Below are positions 33,200-42,329 of a stretch of 64,000 bases of DNA, piece by piece. The stretch covers positions 1 through 64,000 of the forward strand of contig MLAV02000021.1 in NCBI GenBank assembly GCA_001870995.2, read 5' to 3'. The notes beneath the pieces are model-generated. The model had not been told where the DNA came from. It did no database searches and saw only the letters and a program-made list of their open reading frames with translations. Position 1 is the first letter of the stretch. Each line of letters starts with the position of its first letter. A program made the position numbers and the translations under genes. This DNA comes from Chitinophaga sp. CB10 (GTDB lineage Bacteria > Bacteroidota > Bacteroidia > Chitinophagales > Chitinophagaceae).

Positions 33200-33964
33200 A
33201 TGGAACATTATAACATGAACCTCACACTTAAAGTGTGGAGGCAGAAAAACAAAAACGATCAGGGTAGATTTGAAACACTGCAGGCTAAAAACATTTCTTC
33301 TGAAATGTCGTTCCTGGAAATGTTCGACGTGGTGAACGAGGAGCTGATCAACGAAGGAAAAGAACCTATTGCTTTCGATCACGATTGCCGCGAAGGTATC
33401 TGCGGTATGTGTTCCATGCATATCAACGGCCGCGCTCACGGCCCATGGGAAGGTACTACTACCTGCCAGCTGCACATGCGCGCATTCAAAGACGGTGATA
33501 CCATCGTTGTTGAACCGTGGAGAGCGGGCGCATTCCCGGTGCTGAAGGACCTGACAGTGGACCGCAGCGCATTTGACCGCATCATCGAAGCGGGTGGTTA
33601 TGTATCCGTAAACACCGGTAACGCACAGGATGCCAACAACATCCCGGTAGAAAAGCATAAAGCGGACCTGGCTTTCGCTGCGGCAGCCTGTATCGGTTGC
33701 GGCGCCTGCGTAGCAGCCTGCAAAAACTCTTCTGCGATGCTGTTTGTATCTGCGAAAGTATCCCAGCTGGCGTTGCTGCCACAGGGTCATCCTGAAAGAA
33801 GGACCCGTGCCCTGAACATGGTGGCGCAGATGGATAAGGAAGGTTTCGGTAGCTGTACCAATACCGGCGCCTGCGAAGCAGAATGTCCGAAAGAGATTTC
33901 TCTGACTAATATCGCCCGTTTGAACCGTGAGTTCATTAATGCCGGCTTTACTTCTGAGAAGTAG
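33200..33964 (+). CDS. sdhB: Succinate dehydrogenase/fumarate reductase iron-sulphur subunit
   Basis: About 254 residues passing electrons from FAD to the heme b subunit. The [2Fe-2S] cysteines lie in CREGICGMCSMHING. The cluster-rich C-terminal half has CIGCGACVAAC and CTNTGACEAECPKEI for the other clusters. Several in-frame starts exist: TTG 33188, ATG 33200 and ATG 33215. ATG 33200 (MEHYNMNLTLKVW) is chosen from memory of related proteins; 33215 is possible. It is the last gene of the operon; a strong terminator follows. Confidence 0.93.
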   Translation: MEHYNMNLTLKVWRQKNKNDQGRFETLQAKNISSEMSFLEMFDVVNEELINEGKEPIAFDHDCREGICGMCSMHINGRAHGPWEGTTTCQLHMRAFKDGDTIVVEPWRAGAFPVLKDLTVDRSAFDRIIEAGGYVSVNTGNAQDANNIPVEKHKADLAFAAAACIGCGACVAACKNSSAMLFVSAKVSQLALLPQGHPERRTRALNMVAQMDKEGFGSCTNTGACEAECPKEISLTNIARLNREFINAGFTSEK

Positions 33965-33991
33965 TTTTTAACTTGACTGATGCAATATATG

Positions 33992-34023
33992 GTCCTCTTC
34001 ACGTGGTGGAGAGGACTTTTTTT
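33992..34023 (+). terminator. Terminator of the sdhCAB operon
   Basis: A GTCCTCT/AGAGGAC stem with an 11-base loop is followed by seven T residues. Confidence 0.8.
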
Positions 34024-34100
34024 ATGGTAAGGGGGTGGGGGGATTTATGGGCCCTGGTTACATGTTTTTTGCTGGTTTGGCAGGCTGATAACCTGTTACA

Positions 34101-34268
34101 CGGCTTTGGCGTTCTGATGGCTCTGTTGTTCTGATGCCTCTCTTATTCCCTGCCTCTGTCATTCCCCTGATTCTCTCGTTCCTCTGGCTCTCTCATTCCT
34201 CTGCCTCTGTCCTTCCCCCGTCTCTCTCATTCCCCGCCTCTCTCATTCCCCCGCCTCCCTCATTCCCC
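34101..34268. repeat. Degenerate 17-bp tandem repeat, pyrimidine-rich
   Basis: About ten units of 16 or 17 bases run without spacers. The consensus of the later units is close to YGCCTCTCTCATTCCCC. Unit starts are near 34101, 34118, 34135, 34151, 34168, 34185, 34202, 34219, 34236 and 34252. Early units keep G and T at several positions; later units become almost pure C/T on the plus strand. It fills most of the 330-base gap between sdhB and the Gfo/Idh gene, and no gene is visible in it. Confidence 0.8.
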
Positions 34269-34351
34269 CGCCACCCGATCTACCGCTCATACACCAAATT
34301 CCATTTATCCCCCAAATTTTTATTATCATGTGTTCCACGAAATGAAACCTT

Positions 34352-35737
34352 ATGTCAGATCAATCTCGCAGAAAATTTATCAAACGCCTGGGAAGTACCG
34401 CAGCGCTCCTTGGTGTAGCTCCATTGGCAGCCCTCGCCGGTGAACAGGAAGAAGTAACCTTATTGCAGCCGGAAAAACCGGTATCCTCCAATGATAAGAT
34501 CCGCCTGGCATGCATTGGAATGGGAATTATGGGTTTTGGAGATGTGAAGTGCGCCCTGAAAGTGCCGGGCGTAGAGTTTGTAGCCGCCGCCGATTTGTAT
34601 GACGGACATCTCACCCGCGTCAAAGAGGTTTTCGGAAACCAGGTATTTACCACCCGCGATTACCGGGAAGTCCTGCAACGCAAGGATGTGGATGCCGTGA
34701 TCGTTGCCACGCCCGACTTCTGGCACGATACCATCTCCATTGACGCTATGCAGGCCAAAAAAGCCGTGTATTGCGAAAAGCCCATGGTGCAGCACATCGA
34801 TGAAGGCCACCAGGTAATAGCCGCGCAAAAGCGCACCAACGCCGTATTCCAGGTGGGTAGCCAGCGCGTGAGCAGCGTAGCCCTGAAAGAGGCGAAGAAA
34901 CGCTATGAAGCAGGGGAAATCGGACAGCTGAACATCGTGGAAGCGGTAATGGACCGCCATAGCGCGCTCGGCGCCTGGCAGTATTCCATCCCGCCGGATG
35001 CTTCCCCTAAAACCGTCGACTGGGACCGCTATTTGAAAGATACCGCCAAAATGCCTTACGATGCCAACCGCTTCTGGCGCTGGCGTAACTACCAGGCCTA
35101 TGGCACCGGCATTCCGGGGGATTTGTTTGTACACCTGATCTCCGGCCTGCACTACATCACCGGTTCACTCGGCCCTGAAAGAGTGTATGCCACCGGCAAC
35201 CTCGTACAATGGAAAGATGGAAGGGACGTGCCGGACGTAGTGGTAGCGATTTTCGATTACCCTGCAACAGCCACCACGCCTGCATTCCAGATGACGCTGC
35301 GCGTAAACTTCGCGGATGGCGGCGGCGGTGGGGAATACACCCGCCTCATTGGTACGGACGGCGTAATGGAGGTGGAAGGCAGCTCCTTCAGAATTAAGAA
35401 ACATAAACTGCCGGAAGCGCCGGGCTATGGCGGATGGGATACATTCAACACCTTCTCCGAAGCGACGCAAAAAGCATTTATCCAGGAGTACCAGAAGAAG
35501 TACGGCGCCAATGCGGCGCAGGCGCAGCGCAGCACCAGCTCGTATGCAGCGCCGGCAGGTTATGACGACCGCCTGGATCATTTTATCAATTTCTTCGACA
35601 GTGTACGCACCGGTAAACCCGTGGTGGAAGATGCCTCCTTCGGGCTCCGTGCCGCAGGCCCGGCGCTGCTTTCCAACGAAAGCTACTTCGGCAAAAAACT
35701 AATTCACTGGGACCCCGTAGCGATGAAAATTGTATAG
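34352..35737 (+). CDS. Tat-exported Gfo/Idh/MocA-family oxidoreductase
   Basis: A 461-residue protein. The N-terminus has a twin-arginine signal (SRRKFIKRLGSTAALLGVAPLAALAG). The NAD-binding fold begins with IRLACIGMGIMGFGD, followed by VIVATPDFWHDTISIDAMQAKKAVYCEKPM, where the EKP motif is typical. The C-terminal sheet domain has GGGGEYTRLIGTDGVMEVEG. Exported family members in Bacteroidota usually act on sugars or glycosides with tightly bound NAD(H); the substrate is unknown. It is followed 41 bases later by the S9A peptidase, and a repeat tract lies upstream. Confidence 0.92.
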   Translation: MSDQSRRKFIKRLGSTAALLGVAPLAALAGEQEEVTLLQPEKPVSSNDKIRLACIGMGIMGFGDVKCALKVPGVEFVAAADLYDGHLTRVKEVFGNQVFTTRDYREVLQRKDVDAVIVATPDFWHDTISIDAMQAKKAVYCEKPMVQHIDEGHQVIAAQKRTNAVFQVGSQRVSSVALKEAKKRYEAGEIGQLNIVEAVMDRHSALGAWQYSIPPDASPKTVDWDRYLKDTAKMPYDANRFWRWRNYQAYGTGIPGDLFVHLISGLHYITGSLGPERVYATGNLVQWKDGRDVPDVVVAIFDYPATATTPAFQMTLRVNFADGGGGGEYTRLIGTDGVMEVEGSSFRIKKHKLPEAPGYGGWDTFNTFSEATQKAFIQEYQKKYGANAAQAQRSTSSYAAPAGYDDRLDHFINFFDSVRTGKPVVEDASFGLRAAGPALLSNESYFGKKLIHWDPVAMKIV

Positions 35738-35778
35738 GAGTATTTCCTTAATTTTAGCTGCATCGAAAAAATTGCAGC

Positions 35779-37833
35779 ATGTTACAGGATAAACTTACCC
35801 CGCCGTCGGTAGAAAAGATCGCCAAAGAACTTACTATCCACGGTCATACCCGTACAGATCATTATTACTGGCTCAATAACCGCGAGGATCAGAAAGTAAT
35901 AGACTACCTCAACGCGGAAAATAACTACCTCGAAGCTGTTCTCGCGCCTGAAAAGGAATTGCGGGAGCGGCTTTTTGCTGAAATGAAAGGCCGTATCAAG
36001 GAAACCGATATGGGCGTGCCCTATCGTAAAAATGGCTACTACTATTACGTCCGTTACGAACAGGGTAAGGAGTACCCGATCTACTGCCGTAAGAAAGATA
36101 GCCTGGAGAACCCGGAAGAGATCATCCTGGATGTGAATATCCTTGCTGCCGGTCATAGCTACTGCCAGGTGGCAGGCCTCTCCGTTAGTCCGGATGGGCG
36201 GCTGCTGGCCTATGGGATTGATACGGTTAGTCGCCGCAAGTACACCCTCCGCATCAAAGACCTCGCTACCGGCGAACTGCTGCCGGATGAAATCAGGGAT
36301 ACCGACCCTTCCTATACCTGGGCGGCGGACAACCTAACGCTATTCTATACACGAAAAGACCCGGATACGCTGCGGTCTGATAAAGTCATGCGCCATACCC
36401 TCGGTGCATCAGCGGATGTAATGGTTTTTTTTGAGGGAGATGAAACCTTCAATGTTGGCGTCAGTAAAACGAAATCGGGCAAGTTCATTATCATAGAAAG
36501 CGACAGCACACAGACCTCCGAATGCCGGGTACTGGCTGCGGACGACCCTAACGGCGAATTCCGGGTATTTCATCCCCGCACGAAGGATATGCTCTATAGC
36601 CTCGATCACCGGGAGGATAAATTCTATGTAATAACCAACTGGGAAGCGTTGAACTTCCGTTTGATGACCGCCCCGCTGGACAGCGCTTCCCGGGAGCAAT
36701 GGGAAGAGCTGATTCCGCACCGCGCCGATGTACTGCTGGAGGATTTGGAGCTGTTTAATGATTTCCTGGTATTGAATGAGCGCTCCAATGGATTAAACCG
36801 TATCCGTATTATCCATCGCCAAAGCGGCAGGGATGAATACCTGCAGTTTAGCGAACCGGCATACAGCGTGTACACCAGCGCCAACCCGGAAATGGATAGT
36901 CATGTGCTGCGTTACGGCTACGTGTCCATGGTGACGCCATCTTCTATATATGACTATGATATGCTGACCGGGGAGCAGCAGCTGATGCGCCAGCAGGAAG
37001 TGCTGGGTGGATATAACTCCAACGACTATACGTCCGAGCGACTGATGGTACCTGTTACCGATGGTACGCTCGTGCCGGTATCGCTCGTCTACAGGAAAGA
37101 TTTTGTAAAGGATGGTACGCAGCCTTTGCTGCTGTATGCATATGGTTCATACGGGCATAGTATGGATGTGTATTTCAGCTCTACCATGCTAAGCTTGCTG
37201 AATCGCGGTTTTGCGTACGCCATTGCGCATGTGCGTGGCGGAGAGGATATGGGCCGGCAGTGGTACGAAGATGGGAAGATGTTCAAAAAGAAGAACACCT
37301 TCACTGATTTTATTGATTGCGGGGAGTTTTTGGTTAGGGAGAAGTACACCTGCGCTAAGCAGTTATGTGCTATGGGAGGCAGCGCCGGAGGCCTGTTGAT
37401 GGGAGCTGTGATCAATATGCGTCCGGACCTGTGGAATGGCGTAGTAGCGCAAGTGCCGTTTGTGGACGTGGTCACCACTATGCTGGATGAGACCATTCCG
37501 TTGACAACCGGCGAGTTTGACGAGTGGGGGAATCCGAAGAACAAAGATTCCTATGAGTATATGTTGTCTTATTCCCCTTATGATAACGTGGAGGCGAAGG
37601 CATATCCTAATCTGCTTGTCACAACAGGTTTACATGATTCGCAGGTGCAGTATTGGGAGCCGGCAAAGTGGGTGGCTAAGTTGCGTGAGTTAAAAACGGA
37701 CGACAATTTGTTGTTGTTGCATACGAATATGGAAACGGGGCACGGTGGTGCGAGCGGCAGGTTTGAAGCGTTGAAGGAGAAGGCGCTGGAATATGCGTTT
37801 TTGTTGAAGATAAGTGGGAAGGCGGTTTATTAA
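35779..37833 (+). CDS. S9A prolyl oligopeptidase family, oligopeptidase B type
   Basis: A 684-residue enzyme without a signal peptide. An N-terminal seven-bladed propeller (about 70-400) is followed by an alpha/beta hydrolase. The nucleophile is Ser535 in CAMGGSAGGLLMG, and the final histidine lies near HTNMETGHGGASGRFE. A conserved HVRGGEDMGRQWYEDGK precedes the serine. Oligopeptidase B cleaves after Lys/Arg in short peptides; prolyl oligopeptidase cleaves after Pro. Length and the ENNYLEAVLAPEKEL start favour the OpB type. The location is cytoplasmic. Confidence 0.93.
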   Translation: MLQDKLTPPSVEKIAKELTIHGHTRTDHYYWLNNREDQKVIDYLNAENNYLEAVLAPEKELRERLFAEMKGRIKETDMGVPYRKNGYYYYVRYEQGKEYPIYCRKKDSLENPEEIILDVNILAAGHSYCQVAGLSVSPDGRLLAYGIDTVSRRKYTLRIKDLATGELLPDEIRDTDPSYTWAADNLTLFYTRKDPDTLRSDKVMRHTLGASADVMVFFEGDETFNVGVSKTKSGKFIIIESDSTQTSECRVLAADDPNGEFRVFHPRTKDMLYSLDHREDKFYVITNWEALNFRLMTAPLDSASREQWEELIPHRADVLLEDLELFNDFLVLNERSNGLNRIRIIHRQSGRDEYLQFSEPAYSVYTSANPEMDSHVLRYGYVSMVTPSSIYDYDMLTGEQQLMRQQEVLGGYNSNDYTSERLMVPVTDGTLVPVSLVYRKDFVKDGTQPLLLYAYGSYGHSMDVYFSSTMLSLLNRGFAYAIAHVRGGEDMGRQWYEDGKMFKKKNTFTDFIDCGEFLVREKYTCAKQLCAMGGSAGGLLMGAVINMRPDLWNGVVAQVPFVDVVTTMLDETIPLTTGEFDEWGNPKNKDSYEYMLSYSPYDNVEAKAYPNLLVTTGLHDSQVQYWEPAKWVAKLRELKTDDNLLLLHTNMETGHGGASGRFEALKEKALEYAFLLKISGKAVY

Positions 37834-37869
37834 AGATATGTGAAAAGAGATAAATGGCCTAACCCAAAA

Positions 37870-37898
37870 CGGCCTGCGTTCACCCTGAACGCAGGCCG
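37870..37898 (-). terminator. Terminator of the can-murI operon
   Basis: A perfect 13-bp stem (CGGCCTGCGTTCA and its complement) has a CCC loop. On the minus strand it is followed by TTTT. Confidence 0.75.
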
Positions 37899-37951
37899 CC
37901 AACAAAAACCACCGGAAACATTCTCATCCCCGGGTCATAATATTCTCGCTC

Positions 37952-38788
37952 TCACCCCAATTTCTCCGCATCTATCTTCGCCGACTTCACCGTCTTTCCA
38001 AAAAATATCTCCGCCATCTGATCAAAAATTCCCGGATCATCCGTCGTATAGAACGACTGCTGCCCGGTTTTGCTCAGGCGTTGTTCCATTTCCGGATGCC
38101 GGTGCAAATAATCTTTCAGGCTCCGTGCTACCAGTTTGCCCTGCCCGAGTATGGTCACTCCTCCCGGCACATGCTGCCTGATTTTACGCAGCAGCAGCGG
38201 GTAGTGCGTGCAGGCCAGCACCAGTGTATCGATATTGGAAGATTGGGAGAGGATTTTGTCGAGGTATTCTTTCACAAAATAATCGGCGCCATCCGCTTCG
38301 TGTTCGTTGTTTTCAACCAGCGGCACCCACATCGGGCAGGCTTGTTGAAACACTTTTACGGCCGGAAAGAACTTCGCTATTTCTATCGGGTACGACTGCG
38401 ATGATACGGTACCGTTAGTCGCCAATATGCCCACTTCCCCGGATTGCGTGATTGAGCCTACCATTTCGGTAGTCGGTCGTATAACGCCCAGTACCCGGTT
38501 GTCCGGCGCGATGCGCGGCAGGTCCTTTTGCTGGATAGTGCGCAGCGCTTTTGCGGAGGCCGTGTTACAAGCGAGAACTACCAGCGGGCAGCCCATGTCG
38601 AACAGGCGTTGTACGCATTGCAGCGTATAGGTGTGTATGGTATCAAAGCCGCGGTTGCCGTAAGGCGCGCGTGCATTGTCGCCAAGATAGATATAGTCGT
38701 ATTGCGGCAGTTCCGTTACTATTTCTTTCAGTACGGTGAGTCCGCCATAGCCGGAATCGAAAACCCCGATAGGCCCCATGATATTCAA
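37952..38788 (-). CDS. murI: Glutamate racemase
   Basis: A 278-residue cytoplasmic enzyme that makes D-glutamate for peptidoglycan. The two catalytic cysteines are Cys74 in VVLACNTASAK and Cys193 in VLACTHYPLLL. The start region has GPIGVFDSGYGGLTVL. The first residues MNIM give two possible starts, 38788 and 38779. It begins nine bases after the carbonic anhydrase stop, so the two genes are probably one transcript. Confidence 0.95.
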   Translation of the reverse strand: MNIMGPIGVFDSGYGGLTVLKEIVTELPQYDYIYLGDNARAPYGNRGFDTIHTYTLQCVQRLFDMGCPLVVLACNTASAKALRTIQQKDLPRIAPDNRVLGVIRPTTEMVGSITQSGEVGILATNGTVSSQSYPIEIAKFFPAVKVFQQACPMWVPLVENNEHEADGADYFVKEYLDKILSQSSNIDTLVLACTHYPLLLRKIRQHVPGGVTILGQGKLVARSLKDYLHRHPEMEQRLSKTGQQSFYTTDDPGIFDQMAEIFFGKTVKSAKIDAEKLG

Positions 38789-38796
38789 TTTTAAAA

Positions 38797-39453
38797 TTAG
38801 TCTTTCTGCATCAGGCCGGATCCTGTAAGGTCGTATATACGCTGGATTTCATGGAGTACGCCTTCAAAGTCGATTTGCAGGTCTTTCAGCAATCCGTTTC
38901 TCAGGTCATACACCCAACCGTGTACGGTAGGGTATCCTTTTGCGGTGTACATTTTCTGTACGGCAGCGGTTTTGATGATGTTGATACATTGTTCCTGTAC
39001 ATTCAGCTCTACGAGGCGGTTGTAGCGGTCGTGTTCGTCAGAGATGGCGTTGAGTTCATCCATATGCAGGCGATACACGTCACGGATATTACGCAGCCAT
39101 GGGTTCAGGATGCCCAGGTCTTTTGCCTGCATCGCAGCCTTTACGCCGCCGCAGTTGTAGTGCCCGCAAACAACGATGTGCTTCACTTCCAGGTGTACAA
39201 CCGCATAGTTGATCACTGCCATAACGTTGAGGTCGGTATTAGGTACGAGGTTGGCAATGTTACGGTGTACAAACACTTCGCCAGCTTCCAGACCCATAAT
39301 CTCATTAGTAGGCACCCGGCTGTCGCTACAACCGATATAGAGGTACTTCGGAGATTGGGAGTCGGCCATTTTCTCAAAGAAATCGCTTTCAGTAGCTGTT
39401 TTGGAAGCTACCCATTTTCTGTTGTTCTCAAAAACCTGATTGTAATCAGTCAT
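38797..39453 (-). CDS. Beta-class carbonic anhydrase
   Basis: A 218-residue cytoplasmic enzyme that interconverts CO2 and bicarbonate. The zinc ligands are Cys42 and the Asp44/Arg46 dyad in YIGCSDSRVP, then His98 and Cys101 in VVCGHYNCGGVKAAM. HRNIANLVP is the usual active-site segment. The length and motifs match Can-type enzymes. It is the first gene of the pair with murI. On the minus strand a TATCTTTA, one base off the -7 consensus, lies at 39474-39481, upstream of the start. Confidence 0.95.
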   Translation of the reverse strand: MTDYNQVFENNRKWVASKTATESDFFEKMADSQSPKYLYIGCSDSRVPTNEIMGLEAGEVFVHRNIANLVPNTDLNVMAVINYAVVHLEVKHIVVCGHYNCGGVKAAMQAKDLGILNPWLRNIRDVYRLHMDELNAISDEHDRYNRLVELNVQEQCINIIKTAAVQKMYTAKGYPTVHGWVYDLRNGLLKDLQIDFEGVLHEIQRIYDLTGSGLMQKD

Positions 39454-39705
39454 AGCGCTAGTATTTTATGCGCTAAAGATACGGCAGGAATGCATTTCAA
39501 TGAATACCAACCAGGATAGGGAATTGAATTTCTTATGCGGGAGAACGATTGCCCGGCAGCAGATTAATCCCAATGCCCAATGATCCCGATCATGCCATCC
39601 GGCAGAAATATGGCCATTGTATGCCAATTTAATACATGTGTAAATATATAATCGACAGTAATATTCCTTTCAGCTAACGCTATATTTTGCTAATACGCTG
39701 TTAAC

Positions 39706-39736
39706 TTGGAATCCCCGGTATATATTCGTAACTTTG
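39706..39736 (+). promoter_or_regulatory. Promoter of the ABC-F gene
   Basis: TTG at 39706-39708, a 20-base spacer and TAACTTTG at 39729-39736, with the ATG 26 bases later. Confidence 0.6.
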
Positions 39737-39761
39737 CGGCTTCAAAATTTACTTAGCTAGC

Positions 39762-41405
39762 ATGATCAGTGTTAAAAACGTAACGCTCTCTTTCGGTAAG
39801 AGAGTATTGTTTGACGAAGTAAACCTCAATTTCACGAAAGGGAACTGCTATGGTGTTATTGGGGCTAACGGAGCAGGAAAGTCTACTTTCCTGAAAATCC
39901 TGTCCGGAGAGATCGAGCCCAACAAAGGTACCGTGGAAATCACTCCCGGTGAGCGCATGAGCGTACTGAAGCAGAACCACTTTGAATTTGATGAAGTTAC
40001 GGTACTGAATGCAGTATTAATGGGCAACAAGAAGCTCTGGGAAATTGCCAAAGAGCGTGATGAAATATATGCTAAAGAAGATTTCACCGAAGAGGATGGT
40101 ATCCGCGCTGGTGAACTCGAAGCAGAATATGGTGAAATGGGCGGTTATACCGCTGAGAGCGACGCCGGCGTGCTGCTGGGCGACCTCGGCGTGAAAGAAG
40201 ACCTCCATAACGTCCTGATGAAAGACGTGGCAGGTAACATCAAAGTACGCGTCCTCATCGCACAGGCGCTGTTCGGCAACCCGGACATCCTCCTGCTCGA
40301 TGAGCCTACGAACGACCTCGACGTGGAAACCATCGGATGGCTGGAAAACTTCCTGGCCGACTACGAAAACATCGTGATCGTAGTATCCCACGACCGTCAC
40401 TTCCTCGATGCCGTTTGTACACACGTAGCCGATGTGGACCGCGCGAAAATCCAGATCTTCAGCGGTAACTACTCCTTCTGGTACGAGTCTTCCCAGCTGA
40501 TGGCCCGCCAGATCGCGGATAAGAACAAGAAAATGGAAGACAAGCGTAAAGACCTCATGGACTTCATCGCCCGATTCTCCGCGAACGCTTCCAAATCCAA
40601 ACAGGCAACCTCCCGTAAAAAAGCCCTGGAAAAACTGGTTATTGAAGATATCCAGCCTTCCAACCGTAAATACCCTGGTATCATCTTCAAACAACAGCGC
40701 GAAGTTGGTAACCAGATCCTCAATATCGAAAAGCTCGAGAAGTCAGTAGACGGCCGTAAGCTGTTCAGCGATGTGACCTTCTCTGTAAATAAAGGAGATA
40801 AGATCGCCTTCATGTCTAAAGACCACCTGGCGCTCACTACCTTCTTCCAGATCATCAACAACGAAGTACCGGCGGACAGCGGCAAGGTTGAGTGGGGTAC
40901 CACCGTTACCAGCGCTTACCTGCCAAACGATAACGCGGAATACTTTACCAATAAGGACCTCAACCTGATGGACTGGCTGCGTCAGTTCGTGCCCCCGCAC
41001 GTAACCGATGTGGATGAACCATTCCTCCGCGGCTTCCTCGGTAAAATGCTCTTCAGCGGCGATGAGATCATGAAGAAAACTTCTGTACTCAGCGGTGGTG
41101 AAAAAGTACGTTGCATGATCAGCCGTATGATGCTCCAGGACCCTAACGTAGTCATCCTCGATGAACCTACCAACCACCTGGACCTGGAATCCATCCAGTC
41201 TTTCAACGAAAGCATGATCAACTACAAAGGCATCGTGCTGTTTACCACGCATGACCACGCCTTCATGCAGTCCGTTGCAAACCGCATCATCGAACTGACG
41301 CCTAAAGGCATTATCGACAGGATGATGACCTTCGACGAATACCTGGCAGACGAACGCGTGAAAGCCCTCCGCGCCGAAATGTACGGTACCGAAGTATTAG
41401 CATAG
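39762..41405 (+). CDS. ABC-F family ATPase (YbiT/YkpA-like)
   Basis: A 547-residue soluble protein with two nucleotide-binding domains and no membrane part. Domain 1 has Walker A GANGAGKST at 33-41 and Walker B ILLLDEPTNDLD, and its signature is DVAGNIKVR rather than LSGGEK. Domain 2 has signature LSGGEKVR and Walker B VVILDEPTNHLD, but its Walker A position reads FMSKDHLALTTFF, without the lysine-serine pair. I recall similar degenerate second sites in the YkpA/YbiT group, so this may be a subfamily trait. A helical inter-domain linker (about 240-300, KKMEDKRKDLMDF) is present. ABC-F proteins act on ribosomes; the exact job is unknown. A strong promoter and a terminator bracket it. Confidence 0.92.
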   Translation: MISVKNVTLSFGKRVLFDEVNLNFTKGNCYGVIGANGAGKSTFLKILSGEIEPNKGTVEITPGERMSVLKQNHFEFDEVTVLNAVLMGNKKLWEIAKERDEIYAKEDFTEEDGIRAGELEAEYGEMGGYTAESDAGVLLGDLGVKEDLHNVLMKDVAGNIKVRVLIAQALFGNPDILLLDEPTNDLDVETIGWLENFLADYENIVIVVSHDRHFLDAVCTHVADVDRAKIQIFSGNYSFWYESSQLMARQIADKNKKMEDKRKDLMDFIARFSANASKSKQATSRKKALEKLVIEDIQPSNRKYPGIIFKQQREVGNQILNIEKLEKSVDGRKLFSDVTFSVNKGDKIAFMSKDHLALTTFFQIINNEVPADSGKVEWGTTVTSAYLPNDNAEYFTNKDLNLMDWLRQFVPPHVTDVDEPFLRGFLGKMLFSGDEIMKKTSVLSGGEKVRCMISRMMLQDPNVVILDEPTNHLDLESIQSFNESMINYKGIVLFTTHDHAFMQSVANRIIELTPKGIIDRMMTFDEYLADERVKALRAEMYGTEVLA

Positions 41406-41427
41406 GTAAATACAGGAATAAAAATAT

Positions 41428-41463
41428 AAAACGCCCTCTCCGAGCTTCGGAGAGGGCGTTTTA
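41428..41463. terminator. Bidirectional terminator after the ABC-F gene
   Basis: A stem AACGCCCTCTCCGA/TCGGAGAGGGCGTT with a 3-base loop and flanking A and T runs lies between convergent genes. Confidence 0.9.
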
Positions 41464-41482
41464 GTTGATAACTATAAGGAGA

Positions 41483-41878
41483 TTATAAATACTCTTCTAT
41501 CACTTTCATCTTATTCTTATCCAGCGGCTTGGTGATATAAGCCATAAGCTCCGGCGTCTTCTCCACCTTCTGCAGGTCCCGTACATCCACCGAGGAGGAA
41601 CACATAATGATCGGTATGTTATTGTTGAGGGAAGGCTGCAAATTCCGGTAAGCCTCAATGAAATCCCAGCCATTCATTCGGTCCATATTCATGTCGAGTA
41701 TAATCAAAGAAGGTAAGGAGGGCCGGGGAACGGCTGATAACTGCTCCAATGCTTCTTCCGCGCATAGAAATGAAGTTACAATCAGATTATCATCCTGCTG
41801 TCCCAACATTTTTTTAATGATGAAATGGAATATCTCATCATCATCTACGACGTACACTATTTTATTGATGTCTTCCAT
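41483..41878 (-). CDS. Stand-alone response regulator receiver domain
   Basis: A 131-residue CheY-like protein with no output domain. The acidic pocket is VYVVDDDE, the phospho-acceptor is Asp62 in LIILDMNMDRMNGW, the switch serine lies in IIMCSSSVD, and the lysine is in YITKPLDK. The start MEDINKIVYVVDDDE (41878) is chosen over a longer frame that adds an unrelated leader. No histidine kinase is nearby. It may be a phosphorelay or signalling partner for a kinase elsewhere. Confidence 0.92.
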   Translation of the reverse strand: MEDINKIVYVVDDDEIFHFIIKKMLGQQDDNLIVTSFLCAEEALEQLSAVPRPSLPSLIILDMNMDRMNGWDFIEAYRNLQPSLNNNIPIIMCSSSVDVRDLQKVEKTPELMAYITKPLDKNKMKVIEEYL

Positions 41879-42274
41879 GCTTATGTATTGATCGGGCTTC
41901 TGAACTTTTCCGTTTAATAACACGTAATGGCTGGCAAAAGCGGCAATCCCCCGAATAACTCACAGGATGAATTATACTAACAACAACAATAGATTTCACG
42001 ACTTCAGGGTTATACATCCACCTTTGAAATCCTGTAATCGGTTATACTATTAATCGGGTTATCCTGACACGAAAAACGTCCTGGTCACTTGCTGCTTTAA
42101 TGCATTGGTTTCTTCATTCCAGTGCTGACTGGCCTCCGGTTATGTCTTTCTGATTATGCTACAAAGAACGTTAATTTAATTTTATTTTTATATATAACTT
42201 TTCTCCAATAACTAATCATTAACAAACAATTCAACCGGGAAAAGTTGCATAATTTATTGCAGGTATAAACGAAA
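41879..42274. other. Gap without a gene
   Basis: About 400 AT-rich bases lie between the response regulator and the terminator of the coiled-coil gene. I see no gene, RNA or clear promoter. A GTTATAC sequence recurs near 42009 and 42042, without clear structure. Confidence 0.5.
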
Positions 42275-42300
42275 AAGGCGGAACAAGTGTTCCGCCTTTA
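42275..42300 (-). terminator. Terminator of the coiled-coil protein gene
   Basis: An AAAGGCGGAAC/GTTCCGCCTTT perfect 11-bp stem with a 4-base loop is followed on the minus strand by T residues. Confidence 0.8.
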
Positions 42301-42329
42301 ACAAAAAACATATAATTATTAACAAGCCG

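Noticed and set aside
34101..34268. CRISPR array
   Set aside because: Units are adjacent with no spacers and vary in sequence; no cas genes are present.
34134..34418. 94-residue frame rich in Ser, Pro and Leu
   Set aside because: It is read from the 17-bp repeat and runs into the next gene; low complexity only.
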